A stretch of 64,000 nt of DNA from CAWCGU01 sp963838095 (GTDB lineage: Bacteria; Actinomycetota; Thermoleophilia; Solirubrobacterales; 70-9), in NCBI GenBank assembly GCA_963838095.1, contig CAWIPO010000008.1:1054001-1118000 (forward strand), written 5' to 3'. The notes under the pieces were generated by a model. That model made no database searches, was not told the DNA's origin, and saw nothing but the letters and a program-made list of their open reading frames with translations. Position numbers and translations under genes: made by a program. Shown here one piece after another: positions 25,545-34,153 of this stretch (position 1 is its first letter; each line of letters begins with the position of its first letter).

Positions 25545-26373
25545 CTAGCGCCAGGCCAAGTGCTCGACGAGCGCCCTGACGAGCAGCCCGCCGGCGAGCA
25601 GGCAGGCGCCGATCGCGATCAGCACGATCTCGTTCTGGCCGGTGTCCGCCAGCGACCCGCTCGAGCCCGAGCCGCTCGAGGTGCTGCCGCCGCCGCCCGA
25701 TGCTCCCACGCTCCCCGAGTCGGGAGTCGGAGCGATGCTCTCGATGTCGCCCGCGGCGGAGTCGGTGCTGCCGCTGTCCTCACCGCCTCCGTCCGATGCG
25801 GCAACCACCTCGACCGTGCCGACGAAATCCTCGTAGCCCGAGTCGGGGGGGTGGATGCTGCAGATGTAGCTGAACGTGCCTTCCTCGTCGAAGGTGACCG
25901 AATCCGTCTCGCCCTCGTCCATCAGCTTCGTTGCGAAAGAGTCGTCGTCGGCGGTCGCGTCGTGCGGGGCCTCGTCGAGGTTGGTCCAGGTGACCGTGTC
26001 GCCGACCGAGACGGTGATGTCCTTCGGCTCGAAGAGAAAGTCGGCGATGTCGACGGAGGTATCCGCGGACGCCTCGGCCTCCGGCTCCTCCGCGGAATCC
26101 GAATCGGCCTCGTCCCCACCCGGGATCCTCGTTCGTCCCCCCGGCAACATCCTCGCCGATCGCGGCGGGGATCGGCTCAGGCGCCGGATCCGATCCATCC
26201 CGAGGGGGCACCGGAGTCAGCTCGTCGACCGCCGGCAGCTCCTGCTGCGGGCCGTAGGCCGTCTCCCCGGAAGCCTGCGGCGGCGCAGCACCCGATGACG
26301 CGGTCGAGCCGAGCAGCAGCGTGAGAGTGAATCCGAGGATGGCGATCGCAACCGCACCCCGCCCCTTTTTCAC
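25545..26373 (-). CDS. Exported cupredoxin-like protein with LADTG C-terminal tail (one apparent frameshift)
   Basis: From GTG 26373 (VKKGRGAVAIAILG) comes a signal sequence and a Pro-rich segment; a break near 26125 then joins the plastocyanin/azurin-type domain. That domain reads DIADFLFEPKDITVSVGDTV, with putative copper ligands His in EAPHDATADD and Cys/His in YICSIHPPDSG. The usual Met a few residues after the HP is not seen; an insertion (PDSGYEDF) replaces it. A Ser/Gly linker leads to LADTG, a hydrophobic helix and a short basic end, the layout of a sortase substrate (LAxTG, class E in high-G+C actinobacteria). Sortase itself is not in the window. Convergent with the molybdopterin enzyme, a possible redox partner. 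Confidence 0.75.
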
Positions 26374-26411
26374 ATTTGAATCGTAGTCCCGCGGACGCTG
26401 CGCGTGGGGAA

Positions 26412-28499
26412 CTACTCGCCCAACGAGAGCAGGCGGGCGAGCTTCGAGCTCTCGATCGCCAGGTTCGCGTCCAGACGCACCTTTTCTCGCCCCCTCCGTC
26501 CCATCTCGGCGCGCTGCTTCGGATCGAGCGCCAGCAGCTCCGCGATCGCATCGGCGAGCGCTTCGGCGTCGCCCGGCGGCACCAGCCGTCCCCACTCCGG
26601 CTCCACGATCTCGGGCAAACCGACCTCGTCGCTGGCGACGACGGGTATCTCCATCGCCAGCGCCTCCTTGACCACTACGGGCATCGAGTCGCGATCCCCG
26701 TTCGAGGCGATCACGGACGGCATGCAGAGCAGATCGGCCTGCTCGAGCAACTCGCGCAGGACGGGCGGCTCGAGCGAGCCGAGCAGCTGCACCCGTCCGT
26801 CGAGCTCGTGCGCGTCGATCAGCTCTTGAAGCTCACCCCGCATGGGGCCGTCGCCAACGATCAGCACCTTGTCGAGACTCTCCTGGGGCAGGTGCGCCGC
26901 TGCCTCGATCAGGTGAGGGAAGCCCTTCTTCTCGACCAGCCGCCCGACGGCAACCACGGTGCGTCCCTCCGGATGCGGGCGCCGGCGTCGAAACGTCTCG
27001 GTGTCCACTCCGAGCACGATCTTGTGGATCCGCCTGCCGGCGCTTTCGGGGACGAGCGTGCGGAGGTGGTCCACGGTGTAGTCGCAATCGGCGACCGCGA
27101 ACGACGCCCGCGCAAGCTTCTCGGGCAACGCTCGCGGGCGGACGTAGATCTCGTGGGCGTGCGCGGCGACGCTGACACGGGCGCCGACGATCGCGCCGGC
27201 GCGGAGGGCGTTGACCTCGGCCATCAGCGCGAAGTGAACGTGGACGCGCTTCTCGCCACGCTCTTCGAGTCGCAGCGCAAGCGGCGCCAGGGCGCGCAGC
27301 GGCATTTGCTCCTCGGCGGCGAAACGGCGGCGGCGGCCGAGGTCGAGAACGCAACCGATCGGATGACGCATCGCGAGCGATGCGATCGCTCGCACGCGGT
27401 CCAAGGTTCCCTCGTCCTCCAGATAGTTGACGGCGAGCCCGCGAGTGCCTCCGAGGCGTGGCCGCGGCGGTCGCGCAACCGCCTCCACCCGCACCTCCCA
27501 GCCGGCGTTTCCGAGCTCCGAGACGTCGGCGCCGACGAAGGTCTCCGAAAGCGCCGGGAAGAAGTCTGTTGCGATCACAACCGACCTCTCCGCGGCGGGC
27601 GGGTGCGCTGTGACTCGCGGCTCGCGGGAGGCGGCGTTGCCCTGCAGGCGCCCGACTGCCGCAGCAACCAGCGCGAACCCGTCGAGGGCCCTCATGGCGG
27701 CCCTCCGTGGCCTCAGCGTGAGCGCGTGGACGACGATCGCACCGAGGCAATTCATCAGCCCCGGGCCCAGGGCCAATCCGGGCACGGACCCGGGGCGGCG
27801 GCGCTCCTGCCAGGCGTTGCCGGCGCCGTAGCGCGCAAACTGCCGCGCCACCGCCTTGACCGAGGTTCTGTGCAGGTGCCTGGTGGTCGCCGCCGGCCGC
27901 GGCTCCAGAGTCCAGCCGGCGTCCTGGAGGCGCCAGCAGAACTCGATGTCCGCTCCCGAGCGGACGCCCTCGTGGAAGCCGCCGACCCCCTCCCATGCAG
28001 AGCGGCGGACCAGCAGGTTTGCGGTCGCGGCACCTGAGTTCGAAACCAGGAGCTCCTGGTTGATCAGCTGCCGCGAAGCTGCCCAGCGCGGCAGCAGGCC
28101 GGGCTGGGCAGCGGCGCGAATGGAACCGGCGAGCGCGCCGACTCGCTCCACCGGCGGCTCGGAGAAGTAGGCGTCGAGCAGCGCTGGATCGGGACGGCAG
28201 TCGGCGTCGGTGAACAACAGCCAGTCACAGCGAGCGGCTTCGGCTCCGACATTTCGCGCGTAGTAAGAGGAGCGCTCCCCGCTCGACTCGAGCACTTCGA
28301 TCGTGGTTCCCGAGGCGACACTGGCGACCGGCCGCGCAGGGTCGTTGTCGACCACGATCAACTCGTCCCCGTCGGCGAGGCGGAGCTCCAGCAGCGCGTC
28401 GACCAGCGCCCGAGCCTCGTCTGCGCTTCCGGCGAAAGGCACCACGACGCTGACCGCCGGCCGCCCAACCGAGTCGCCCGGTTGATTGGTCATCATCAC
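26412..28499 (-). CDS. Bifunctional GT2-GT4 glycosyltransferase
   Basis: 695 residues with two transferase domains. Residues about 15-290 are GT2-like: AVSVVVPFAGSADEA, LLFTDADCRPDPA (metal site), GADIEFCWRLQDAG. Residues about 310-695 are GT4-like: VVIATDFFPALSETFVGADV, VAVGRLVEKKGFPHLIEA, GDRDSMPVVVKEALAMEIPV. Joined enzymes usually add successive sugars in one repeat unit. The domains could alternatively be separate genes fused by loss of a stop. Start GTG 28499 (then ATG ATG) has a TAGAGT box seven bases upstream, so the mRNA is probably leaderless. Confidence 0.92.
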   Translation of the reverse strand: MMMTNQPGDSVGRPAVSVVVPFAGSADEARALVDALLELRLADGDELIVVDNDPARPVASVASGTTIEVLESSGERSSYYARNVGAEAARCDWLLFTDADCRPDPALLDAYFSEPPVERVGALAGSIRAAAQPGLLPRWAASRQLINQELLVSNSGAATANLLVRRSAWEGVGGFHEGVRSGADIEFCWRLQDAGWTLEPRPAATTRHLHRTSVKAVARQFARYGAGNAWQERRRPGSVPGLALGPGLMNCLGAIVVHALTLRPRRAAMRALDGFALVAAAVGRLQGNAASREPRVTAHPPAAERSVVIATDFFPALSETFVGADVSELGNAGWEVRVEAVARPPRPRLGGTRGLAVNYLEDEGTLDRVRAIASLAMRHPIGCVLDLGRRRRFAAEEQMPLRALAPLALRLEERGEKRVHVHFALMAEVNALRAGAIVGARVSVAAHAHEIYVRPRALPEKLARASFAVADCDYTVDHLRTLVPESAGRRIHKIVLGVDTETFRRRRPHPEGRTVVAVGRLVEKKGFPHLIEAAAHLPQESLDKVLIVGDGPMRGELQELIDAHELDGRVQLLGSLEPPVLRELLEQADLLCMPSVIASNGDRDSMPVVVKEALAMEIPVVASDEVGLPEIVEPEWGRLVPPGDAEALADAIAELLALDPKQRAEMGRRGREKVRLDANLAIESSKLARLLSLGE

Positions 28500-28506
28500 C
28501 GCCGGG

Positions 28507-28512
28507 ACTCTA
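28507..28512 (-). promoter_or_regulatory. Probable -10 box (TAGAGT), leaderless
   Basis: Minus-strand TAGAGT ends seven bases before GTG 28499 of the GT2-GT4 gene. It lies only 14 bases from the divergent GT2 start. Confidence 0.5.
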
Positions 28513-28513
28513 G

Positions 28514-29455
28514 GTGCCTACCTCACTGCTCACCGTCGTGATTCCGACCCGCGACCGCCGCGAGACGGTGCTGGAGAACTTGTCGCGACTGGAAACGCGC
28601 GAAGTGGGCGAGCAGGTGGAGATCGTGGTCGTGGACGACGGCTCGGAGGACGGCACTGCAGAGGCGGTGCGAGAGGCTGCGACCCGCTTCCCGTTCGAGG
28701 TGCGGCTCGTCGCGGGGTCCGGACGCGGTCCGGCTGCGGCGCGGAACCTGGGGATCGAGGCGGCGCAGGGGGACGTCTGCCTGTTCCTTGATGACGATGT
28801 GCTGCCTGGGACGGAAATGGTCGGCCGACACGTTGGATTTCACCTGCAGCATCGAGAGAAGGGGGATGCGCTGCTTGGGAGGGTTGTGCCTGCGCCCGGG
28901 TTCGATTCGGAGCTCGCCACGTGGGCGCATGAGCAGGGAGGGTTGTTCGCATACGCGGAGCTGACGCCCGGCAAGCCGGTTCCGCCGGACCGCTTCTGGA
29001 CAGCCCAGGTGTCCGTGAAGACGGCGCTGCTTCGCGACGTCGGTGGCTTCGACGAGGACCTGCGTTTCTTCGAGGACGTCGAGCTGGCGCGACGTCTGCA
29101 ATCAGCGGGGATGAAGCTGAGCTACGACCCGGATGCGGTCGGCGAACACGCGCAGGCGATCGATTTGCCGATGTTGATGGCGCGTGCACGCGACTCGGGT
29201 CCGTACTTCAGGGTGCTGGCGGAGAAGGTGCCGGGAACGGCAGTGCCACGCGCGCCGGGCATGAGACACCGGGTGAAGGCCGGGGCGTTGACCACTTCGT
29301 ATGCAGCGCGAGTGCGGCCCAGAGTCGTGAGGCATGCGGCGTGGAGGTTTCTCGTCGACGAGGCGCAACGCGAAGCGCTTTGGGGCAGCGAGAGAGATGA
29401 GCTACAGATCGGGGCGACGCTCCGGCGGGCGGCGACTCAAAGCGACGCTAAGTAA
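28514..29455 (+). CDS. GT2-family glycosyltransferase
   Basis: 313 residues from GTG 28514. It shows LLTVVIPTRDRRETVLENL, VVVDDGSEDGTAEAV, AARNLGIEAAQGDVCLFLDDDV (metal site) and GGFDEDLRFFEDVELARRL. The start lies 14 bases from the divergent GT2-GT4 gene; I see no clean -10 or ribosome site for it, so the start could be moved slightly. The last 54 bases overlap the convergent GT2 gene, so the C-terminus is antisense to another coding end. Confidence 0.9.
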   Translation: MPTSLLTVVIPTRDRRETVLENLSRLETREVGEQVEIVVVDDGSEDGTAEAVREAATRFPFEVRLVAGSGRGPAAARNLGIEAAQGDVCLFLDDDVLPGTEMVGRHVGFHLQHREKGDALLGRVVPAPGFDSELATWAHEQGGLFAYAELTPGKPVPPDRFWTAQVSVKTALLRDVGGFDEDLRFFEDVELARRLQSAGMKLSYDPDAVGEHAQAIDLPMLMARARDSGPYFRVLAEKVPGTAVPRAPGMRHRVKAGALTTSYAARVRPRVVRHAAWRFLVDEAQREALWGSERDELQIGATLRRAATQSDAK

Positions 29456-30352
29456 CCGCCAGCACGCCTTGGCCTTCTCCCTGTCCACGAACGCGTACCC
29501 GACCATCCGCACCGCCGCGAGCACGGCGGCCAAGCCCCGCAGGACCACCCGCTCCCACGCCGGCCGATGCTTGTCGAAGTATCGGAACAGGCTCGGGTAC
29601 CAAGCGTCGATCAGCTCCGGGCGGCCCCATTGGGCGAACGTCGCGCCGCCGACGTGCTCGAAGGTTGCGTCGTGGACATAGGTGACCCGTCCGCGTTCGT
29701 GCAGGCGGCATACCAGGTCCACGTCCTCGTACCAGAAGTAGAACCCCTCGTCGAAGCCACCGACCGCATCGAAGTCGGCGCGGCGGCAGGCGAGGCACGA
29801 ACCGGGGGGCTGATCCACATCCTGCGTGCGCGAGTAGTCCATGTCCAGCATCAGGTAGCGGCGCGAGAGCGGATTGCTGGGCCAGCTGCGCTCCAGCCCC
29901 AGCATCTGAGCCGCCTGCGCCCCGAGTCGCGGAAACGAGCGCACGTTGTGGCCCACCTGCACGCGGTCAGTACCCGGATCGACGAGCCGGCCGCCCGCTG
30001 CGACATGCTCGGGGTGGGCTTCGAGGAACCCGACGAGCCTTGATACCGCTCCCGGGCGAGCGACGACGTCGCTGTTCAGGATCAGGACGATGTCGCCCTC
30101 GCCGCCGGCCAGCCCCTGGTTGCAGGCACTTCCGTACCCGACGTTGGCCTCGTTTCGGAGCACGCGCACCTCCGACCAGTGTTCGGAGATCGCATCGGCG
30201 GTTCCGTCGCTCGAAGCGTTGTCGACCACGGTGCAGCTCAGGTCGAGATCGCCTTCGATTCCGGACGCGATGATCGATTGGACGCAGCGGAGGGTGATCT
30301 CGCGCGTGTCGTGGGTGACGACGACGGCGTCGACGCGAGCGCCCGGGCTCAA
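29402..30352 (-). CDS. GT2-family glycosyltransferase (rhamnosyltransferase-like)
   Basis: 316 residues from TTG 30352, whose TTGA overlaps the stop of the upstream GT2 gene; the longer open frame to 31015 is only antisense. It shows VDAVVVTHDTREITLRCV, VDNASSDGTADA, VGYGSACNQGLAGGEGDIV then LNSDV (metal site), FDAVGGFDEGFYFWYEDVDL. The same subgroup occurs at 21310, 30349 and 55245. Probably polysaccharide chain extension. Confidence 0.9.
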   Translation of the reverse strand: MSPGARVDAVVVTHDTREITLRCVQSIIASGIEGDLDLSCTVVDNASSDGTADAISEHWSEVRVLRNEANVGYGSACNQGLAGGEGDIVLILNSDVVARPGAVSRLVGFLEAHPEHVAAGGRLVDPGTDRVQVGHNVRSFPRLGAQAAQMLGLERSWPSNPLSRRYLMLDMDYSRTQDVDQPPGSCLACRRADFDAVGGFDEGFYFWYEDVDLVCRLHERGRVTYVHDATFEHVGGATFAQWGRPELIDAWYPSLFRYFDKHRPAWERVVLRGLAAVLAAVRMVGYAFVDREKAKACWRLLSVALSRRPPERRPDL

Positions 30353-31203
30353 GGTCTGATGGCCTCGCGGCCCAGAAGCGTTCCGGGGTGCTTTCGCCAG
30401 TACCGAACCAGGCTCGCCACGTGCCGGCGCCGGGCCGCCGACGACAGCAGCGAAGCGTCGCGGGCAGAGCTCGCGCGCCCGTATTCGTGGTGCATCGCAA
30501 CCCGGGAGACGTAGACGACCCGCCAGCCCGCGTCGGTGCAGCGCCGGCAGAAGTCCGCATCTTCCATGTAGAGGCGGAAGCTGGCATCGAATCCTCCGAG
30601 CTCCTCGAACGCGAGCCGCCGGATCAGCATCGCCGCGCCGATCACCCAATCGACGTCCTCGGTGTCCGGCGAGCCCGCCGGAGACAGATAACGGGCGTAG
30701 CTGCGCCTGAAGGCGGACACCCGGCTGCCGATCCTCAGGCTCCCGATCATCGCTCCCAGGCTTGCCGGCCGCCTCGCCGATGGCTGCAGCGCCCCATCCG
30801 CGTACAGCAGCCGCGGTGCGCACACGGCAACCAGCGGATTGTCCGACAGATATCCCGACAGTTCCAGCAGCGCGTGCGCCGTCAGCTCGACGTCGGGATT
30901 GACCAGCAGCACGTCGTCGGCCGACAGTAGCGCGAAGGCGACATTGACGGCGCCCGCATAGCCGAGGTTGCGGCTCTGAAACGAGAGGATCAGCTCGGGA
31001 TATTGCTGGCGCCATTCGCGTAGGAACTCACCTGTGCCGTCGGTCGAGGCGTTGTCGACCACCGCGAGGCGAAGCCCCAGCGAACGCGCCACCTCGACCT
31101 GGCCGAGAAATAGGCGTCGTAGCTCGGCCACGGAGTTGTGGGTAACGATCGCGATCGCGGGCAGGCCGCTGGTTTCGAGACCGTGGTCGGGACTGGCGTT
31201 CAT
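30349..31203 (-). CDS. GT2-family glycosyltransferase (rhamnosyltransferase-like)
   Basis: 284 residues from ATG 31203 (MNASPDHG). It shows IAIVTHNSVAELRRL, AVVDNASTDGTGEFL, RNLGYAGAVNVAFALLSADD with LLVNPDVEL (metal site), and GGFDASFRLYMEDADFCRR. First of a two-gene operon with the TTG-started GT2 at 29402. Divergent from the ligase gene at 31303 across 99 bases. Confidence 0.92.
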   Translation of the reverse strand: MNASPDHGLETSGLPAIAIVTHNSVAELRRLFLGQVEVARSLGLRLAVVDNASTDGTGEFLREWRQQYPELILSFQSRNLGYAGAVNVAFALLSADDVLLVNPDVELTAHALLELSGYLSDNPLVAVCAPRLLYADGALQPSARRPASLGAMIGSLRIGSRVSAFRRSYARYLSPAGSPDTEDVDWVIGAAMLIRRLAFEELGGFDASFRLYMEDADFCRRCTDAGWRVVYVSRVAMHHEYGRASSARDASLLSSAARRRHVASLVRYWRKHPGTLLGREAIRP

Positions 31204-31302
31204 CTGCGGGGAGTCGGCCGGTGATGCGTGCAGCGCAGCGGGCCGGGGGCGCCACCCGGCGCCGCTACAGTTTCGCAGCAAGGGCGGCCGGTTCCGCCAG
31301 CG

Positions 31303-33546
31303 ATGCACGTGCGGGAACGCGACAAGAGCCACGAGCGGCGCGGTCAGCCCGCGCCGAGGAGCGACGCTGACCTGCGCGCAGCTCGGCTGCGCATTCAGCA
31401 ACGGCTCGCCGACTGGCGCGGTGAGTTACATGAGCGGGTCGGGGAGATTGACACGCAGGTCGAGCGCGCCGAGATAGCGGCGCTCCCGATCACCCAGACC
31501 CACGATGCTGTCCCCGCTCCCTCCCGGCGTGTCGAACGGCGAGGGCTGCGCCGGCGCGTCGAGGAGGCGCCCGCGATCGCAATCGCGATCCCGGCCGGCG
31601 CTCTGCTGTCCGCAGCCGTGGCGGCAGCCTTCGTCTGGCTCGCGGTCAGCGACGGCGGCTTTGACCCTTCGGCCTACACCGCCGCCGGGCTTTTCGTCTG
31701 GTGGGCGGCCGTGCTGGCACTTCTGCTGCGCATCTGGCCACGCGGAGGGTTGCCGCCCGCGACCGCCGGGGCTGGAGCGCTGCTGGCCGCGTTCTCGATC
31801 CTCGCACTGCTCTCGACGACCTGGGCAGGCGATGGGGGCCGGGCGTTTGTGGAAGCGGTGCGGGCGCTCGGCTATCTCGGGGTGTTCGTGCTCGCGGCGA
31901 TCGTCGTCCGCGCCGGCGGGGCCCGCGATCTGCTCGGCGGCATCGCGATCGGCCTCACCGTCCTCGCCGGGCTTGCGCTACTGAGCCGGTTGCAGCCCGG
32001 GCTGGTGGGAAGCGAGGCCGAGTTGCAGCGGCTGCTGCCGGAGACCGCAGGGCGGCTGAGCTACCCGATCGGCTACTGGAACGGCCTCGCCGCCTGCATG
32101 GCGCTGTTGATCTGCCTGCTCAGCTGGCTGGGAGCCGATGCGCGCAGCCGCGTGGGTCGCGCGCTGGCCGTCGCGGCGCTCCCGATCCCACCGCTCGTGA
32201 TCTATTTCACCGGCTCGCGCGGGGGAGGCATTGCCGCGTTCGTGGGGCTCGTCGCGCTTCTCAGTCTCGCTCCGCAGCGATGGCGCACCCTCGCGGTGAT
32301 CGCGCTCGGAACGGCGGGCGCAGTCGTGCTGATGGTGCTGGCCGATGGTGCGCAGGAGCTGGCCCGGGGGCTCGACACGTCGGACGCCGAGGCCGCGGGC
32401 GATCGGCTGACGATCGCAGTCCTCGCGGTTTCCGCGATGCTCGCACTGCTCGCATTTCGCGGTGACGGCTTCCTCGAGCGCCTGCGCCCGGAGCGGTTCG
32501 GAATTCCCTCCCCGATCGCCGCGGCGATCGTCGTGATCGCGGTGCTCCTGGCCAACAACGCAGTCCAGCCCGGCGAGCAGCTACAGGAGCAGCGAGCGAC
32601 GGAGCAGATATCCAGCCGGGTTCAGCCGGTCGACGATCAGCAGATTCCCACCAGCACCACGAGCGGCCGGATCGAGTACTGGCAGACGGCCGTTGACGGG
32701 TTCGAGACTGCGCCCATCGTGGGGCTCGGCGCCGGGGAGTTCGAGACCTGGTGGACCCAGCACGGGGAGCTCTCCCAGCCGGTCACCAACGCCCATTCGC
32801 TGTTCGTCGAAACGCTCGCCGAGCTCGGGCTCGTGGGAGTGCTGCTGCTCGTGGGCTTCATCGCCGTCGCGGCGATCTCAGGCTTTCGCCGCACGCTCGC
32901 GACCCGCCGGCTGGATGCCCGCGACGCCAGCGTCGGCGTCGGCGCCGCCGCGCTCGCGCTGCTGGCGGCCGGCGTGGTGTCGGCGGCCGGCGAATGGACG
33001 TGGGAGCTACCCGCCGCGTTTGCACCCGTGGTCGTTGCCGCGGCGGTGCTGACGACGCCAGCCGCCGGCGAGACCCGGCGCAGGCGCACGCCCGGTGGCC
33101 CGGTGCGGCTCGGGCTCGTTCTGCTTCTGGCCGCGGGGGCGATCGTCGCGACCGGGCTCGTGTACCTGAGCGAACTGCGGCTGGATCAGAGCCGGGTCGC
33201 AGCCGCGGCGGACGACCTCGAGCTGGCGGCCGAGCGCGCCAGGTCGGCCTCTGACCTGCAGCCATGGGACGCCGAGCCGTACACGCAGCTGGCGCTGATC
33301 GAGCGCTCGCGCGGACACCCGGAGGTGGCAAAGACCGCAGTCGGAGAGGCGATCGAGCGCGCGCCCGAGGACTGGCGGCTCTGGTTCCTGCTCGCCCACA
33401 TCGAGTATCGCCTCGGCGACTACGAGGCGGAGCGTGCGGCGCTGGCACGGGCCCGCGGGCTCGCCCCTCGCGCCCCCGCGTCGCTGTTCGTCGCACCTGG
33501 GCCGCGGACGCCGGTCGCTCCACCGGCTCCCGGGGTGGAGCAATGA
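31303..33546 (+). CDS. O-antigen ligase/polymerase-like membrane protein with C-terminal repeats
   Basis: 747 residues from ATG 31303. A charged, helix-rich cytoplasmic lead of about 80 residues is followed by about twelve membrane helices in two blocks. Between them lies the outward loop with the Wzy_C signature: RIEYWQTAVDGFETAPIVGLG and NAHSLFVETLAELGLVG. The last 130 residues (AERARSASDLQPWDAEPYTQ, AIERAPEDWRLWFLLAHIE) look like tetratricopeptide repeats. It would polymerise or ligate lipid-linked glycan. A close relative lies at 50933-52922. A TACAGT box at 31265-31270 could drive it. Followed by a small exported protein and two glycosidase-like genes. Confidence 0.88.
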   Translation: MHVRERDKSHERRGQPAPRSDADLRAARLRIQQRLADWRGELHERVGEIDTQVERAEIAALPITQTHDAVPAPSRRVERRGLRRRVEEAPAIAIAIPAGALLSAAVAAAFVWLAVSDGGFDPSAYTAAGLFVWWAAVLALLLRIWPRGGLPPATAGAGALLAAFSILALLSTTWAGDGGRAFVEAVRALGYLGVFVLAAIVVRAGGARDLLGGIAIGLTVLAGLALLSRLQPGLVGSEAELQRLLPETAGRLSYPIGYWNGLAACMALLICLLSWLGADARSRVGRALAVAALPIPPLVIYFTGSRGGGIAAFVGLVALLSLAPQRWRTLAVIALGTAGAVVLMVLADGAQELARGLDTSDAEAAGDRLTIAVLAVSAMLALLAFRGDGFLERLRPERFGIPSPIAAAIVVIAVLLANNAVQPGEQLQEQRATEQISSRVQPVDDQQIPTSTTSGRIEYWQTAVDGFETAPIVGLGAGEFETWWTQHGELSQPVTNAHSLFVETLAELGLVGVLLLVGFIAVAAISGFRRTLATRRLDARDASVGVGAAALALLAAGVVSAAGEWTWELPAAFAPVVVAAAVLTTPAAGETRRRRTPGGPVRLGLVLLLAAGAIVATGLVYLSELRLDQSRVAAAADDLELAAERARSASDLQPWDAEPYTQLALIERSRGHPEVAKTAVGEAIERAPEDWRLWFLLAHIEYRLGDYEAERAALARARGLAPRAPASLFVAPGPRTPVAPPAPGVEQ

Positions 33547-33682
33547 GGCGTCTCGCACGAGGGGAAGGCGAGAAATCGCTGCCCACGCATGCGCTACCCT
33601 GGCCCAACCGCAGGCGAAGGTGAAAGGCAGGAGTGATCGTCGCGGCAGCACTCACAGGGGACGTACTACGACGGGACGAAGC

Positions 33683-34153
33683 GTGACCGCGACACCAGCC
33701 GCCCGCGTGCGTGCGGGAATCCTCGGCTGCGTCGCGCTCGGGCTCGGCTTCGCGTTCGCGCTGCCGGCCTCCCCGGCGACGGCGCAGTGCCCCGGCTGCG
33801 ACGAGTACACGTTCGATCTCCCCGACAGCGAGGGCGACGAGCCGGTCCCCGAGCCCACAGCACCGGCTGCCCCGGTGGCGCCGGCAGCCCCTGCGGAACC
33901 CACCTACGTGCCCCCGGCGGAAGTCCCTGTCGCTCCGACCGAGCCCGAGCCGCCACCTGACCCCGACAAGCCCCAGGCGATGGTCGACTCCCGATCCGAG
34001 CAGGGCCTTGCGCCGATCGCCCTGACGCCGATCGATACCGCAAGCACGGTCAGCCCCCAGGGCTCCTCGGTCCTGCCGCTGGCGCTGGTGGTCGGCGCCG
34101 CAACCGTGCTGGCCGTGGCGATCGGATTTCGCCGCCGGGCAAGCGCCGACTGA
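33683..34153 (+). CDS. Small exported protein with Pro-rich linker and C-terminal membrane helix
   Basis: 156 residues from GTG 33683. A signal sequence (RVRAGILGCVALGLGFAFALP) is followed by CPGCDEYTFDLPDSEGDE, a Pro/Ala/Glu-rich linker, and a C-terminal membrane helix ending in Arg-rich residues (LPLALVVGAATVLAVAIGFRRR). Not recognised as a named family. The similar layout at 50348-50837 (signal, DQYVENPPG, low-complexity linker, C-terminal helix), also beside a ligase and a glycosidase-like gene, suggests a shared role at the membrane-wall interface. The stop overlaps the next ATG (TGATG). The 136 bases upstream, after the ligase, hold no gene I can support. Confidence 0.7.
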   Translation: MTATPAARVRAGILGCVALGLGFAFALPASPATAQCPGCDEYTFDLPDSEGDEPVPEPTAPAAPVAPAAPAEPTYVPPAEVPVAPTEPEPPPDPDKPQAMVDSRSEQGLAPIALTPIDTASTVSPQGSSVLPLALVVGAATVLAVAIGFRRRASAD

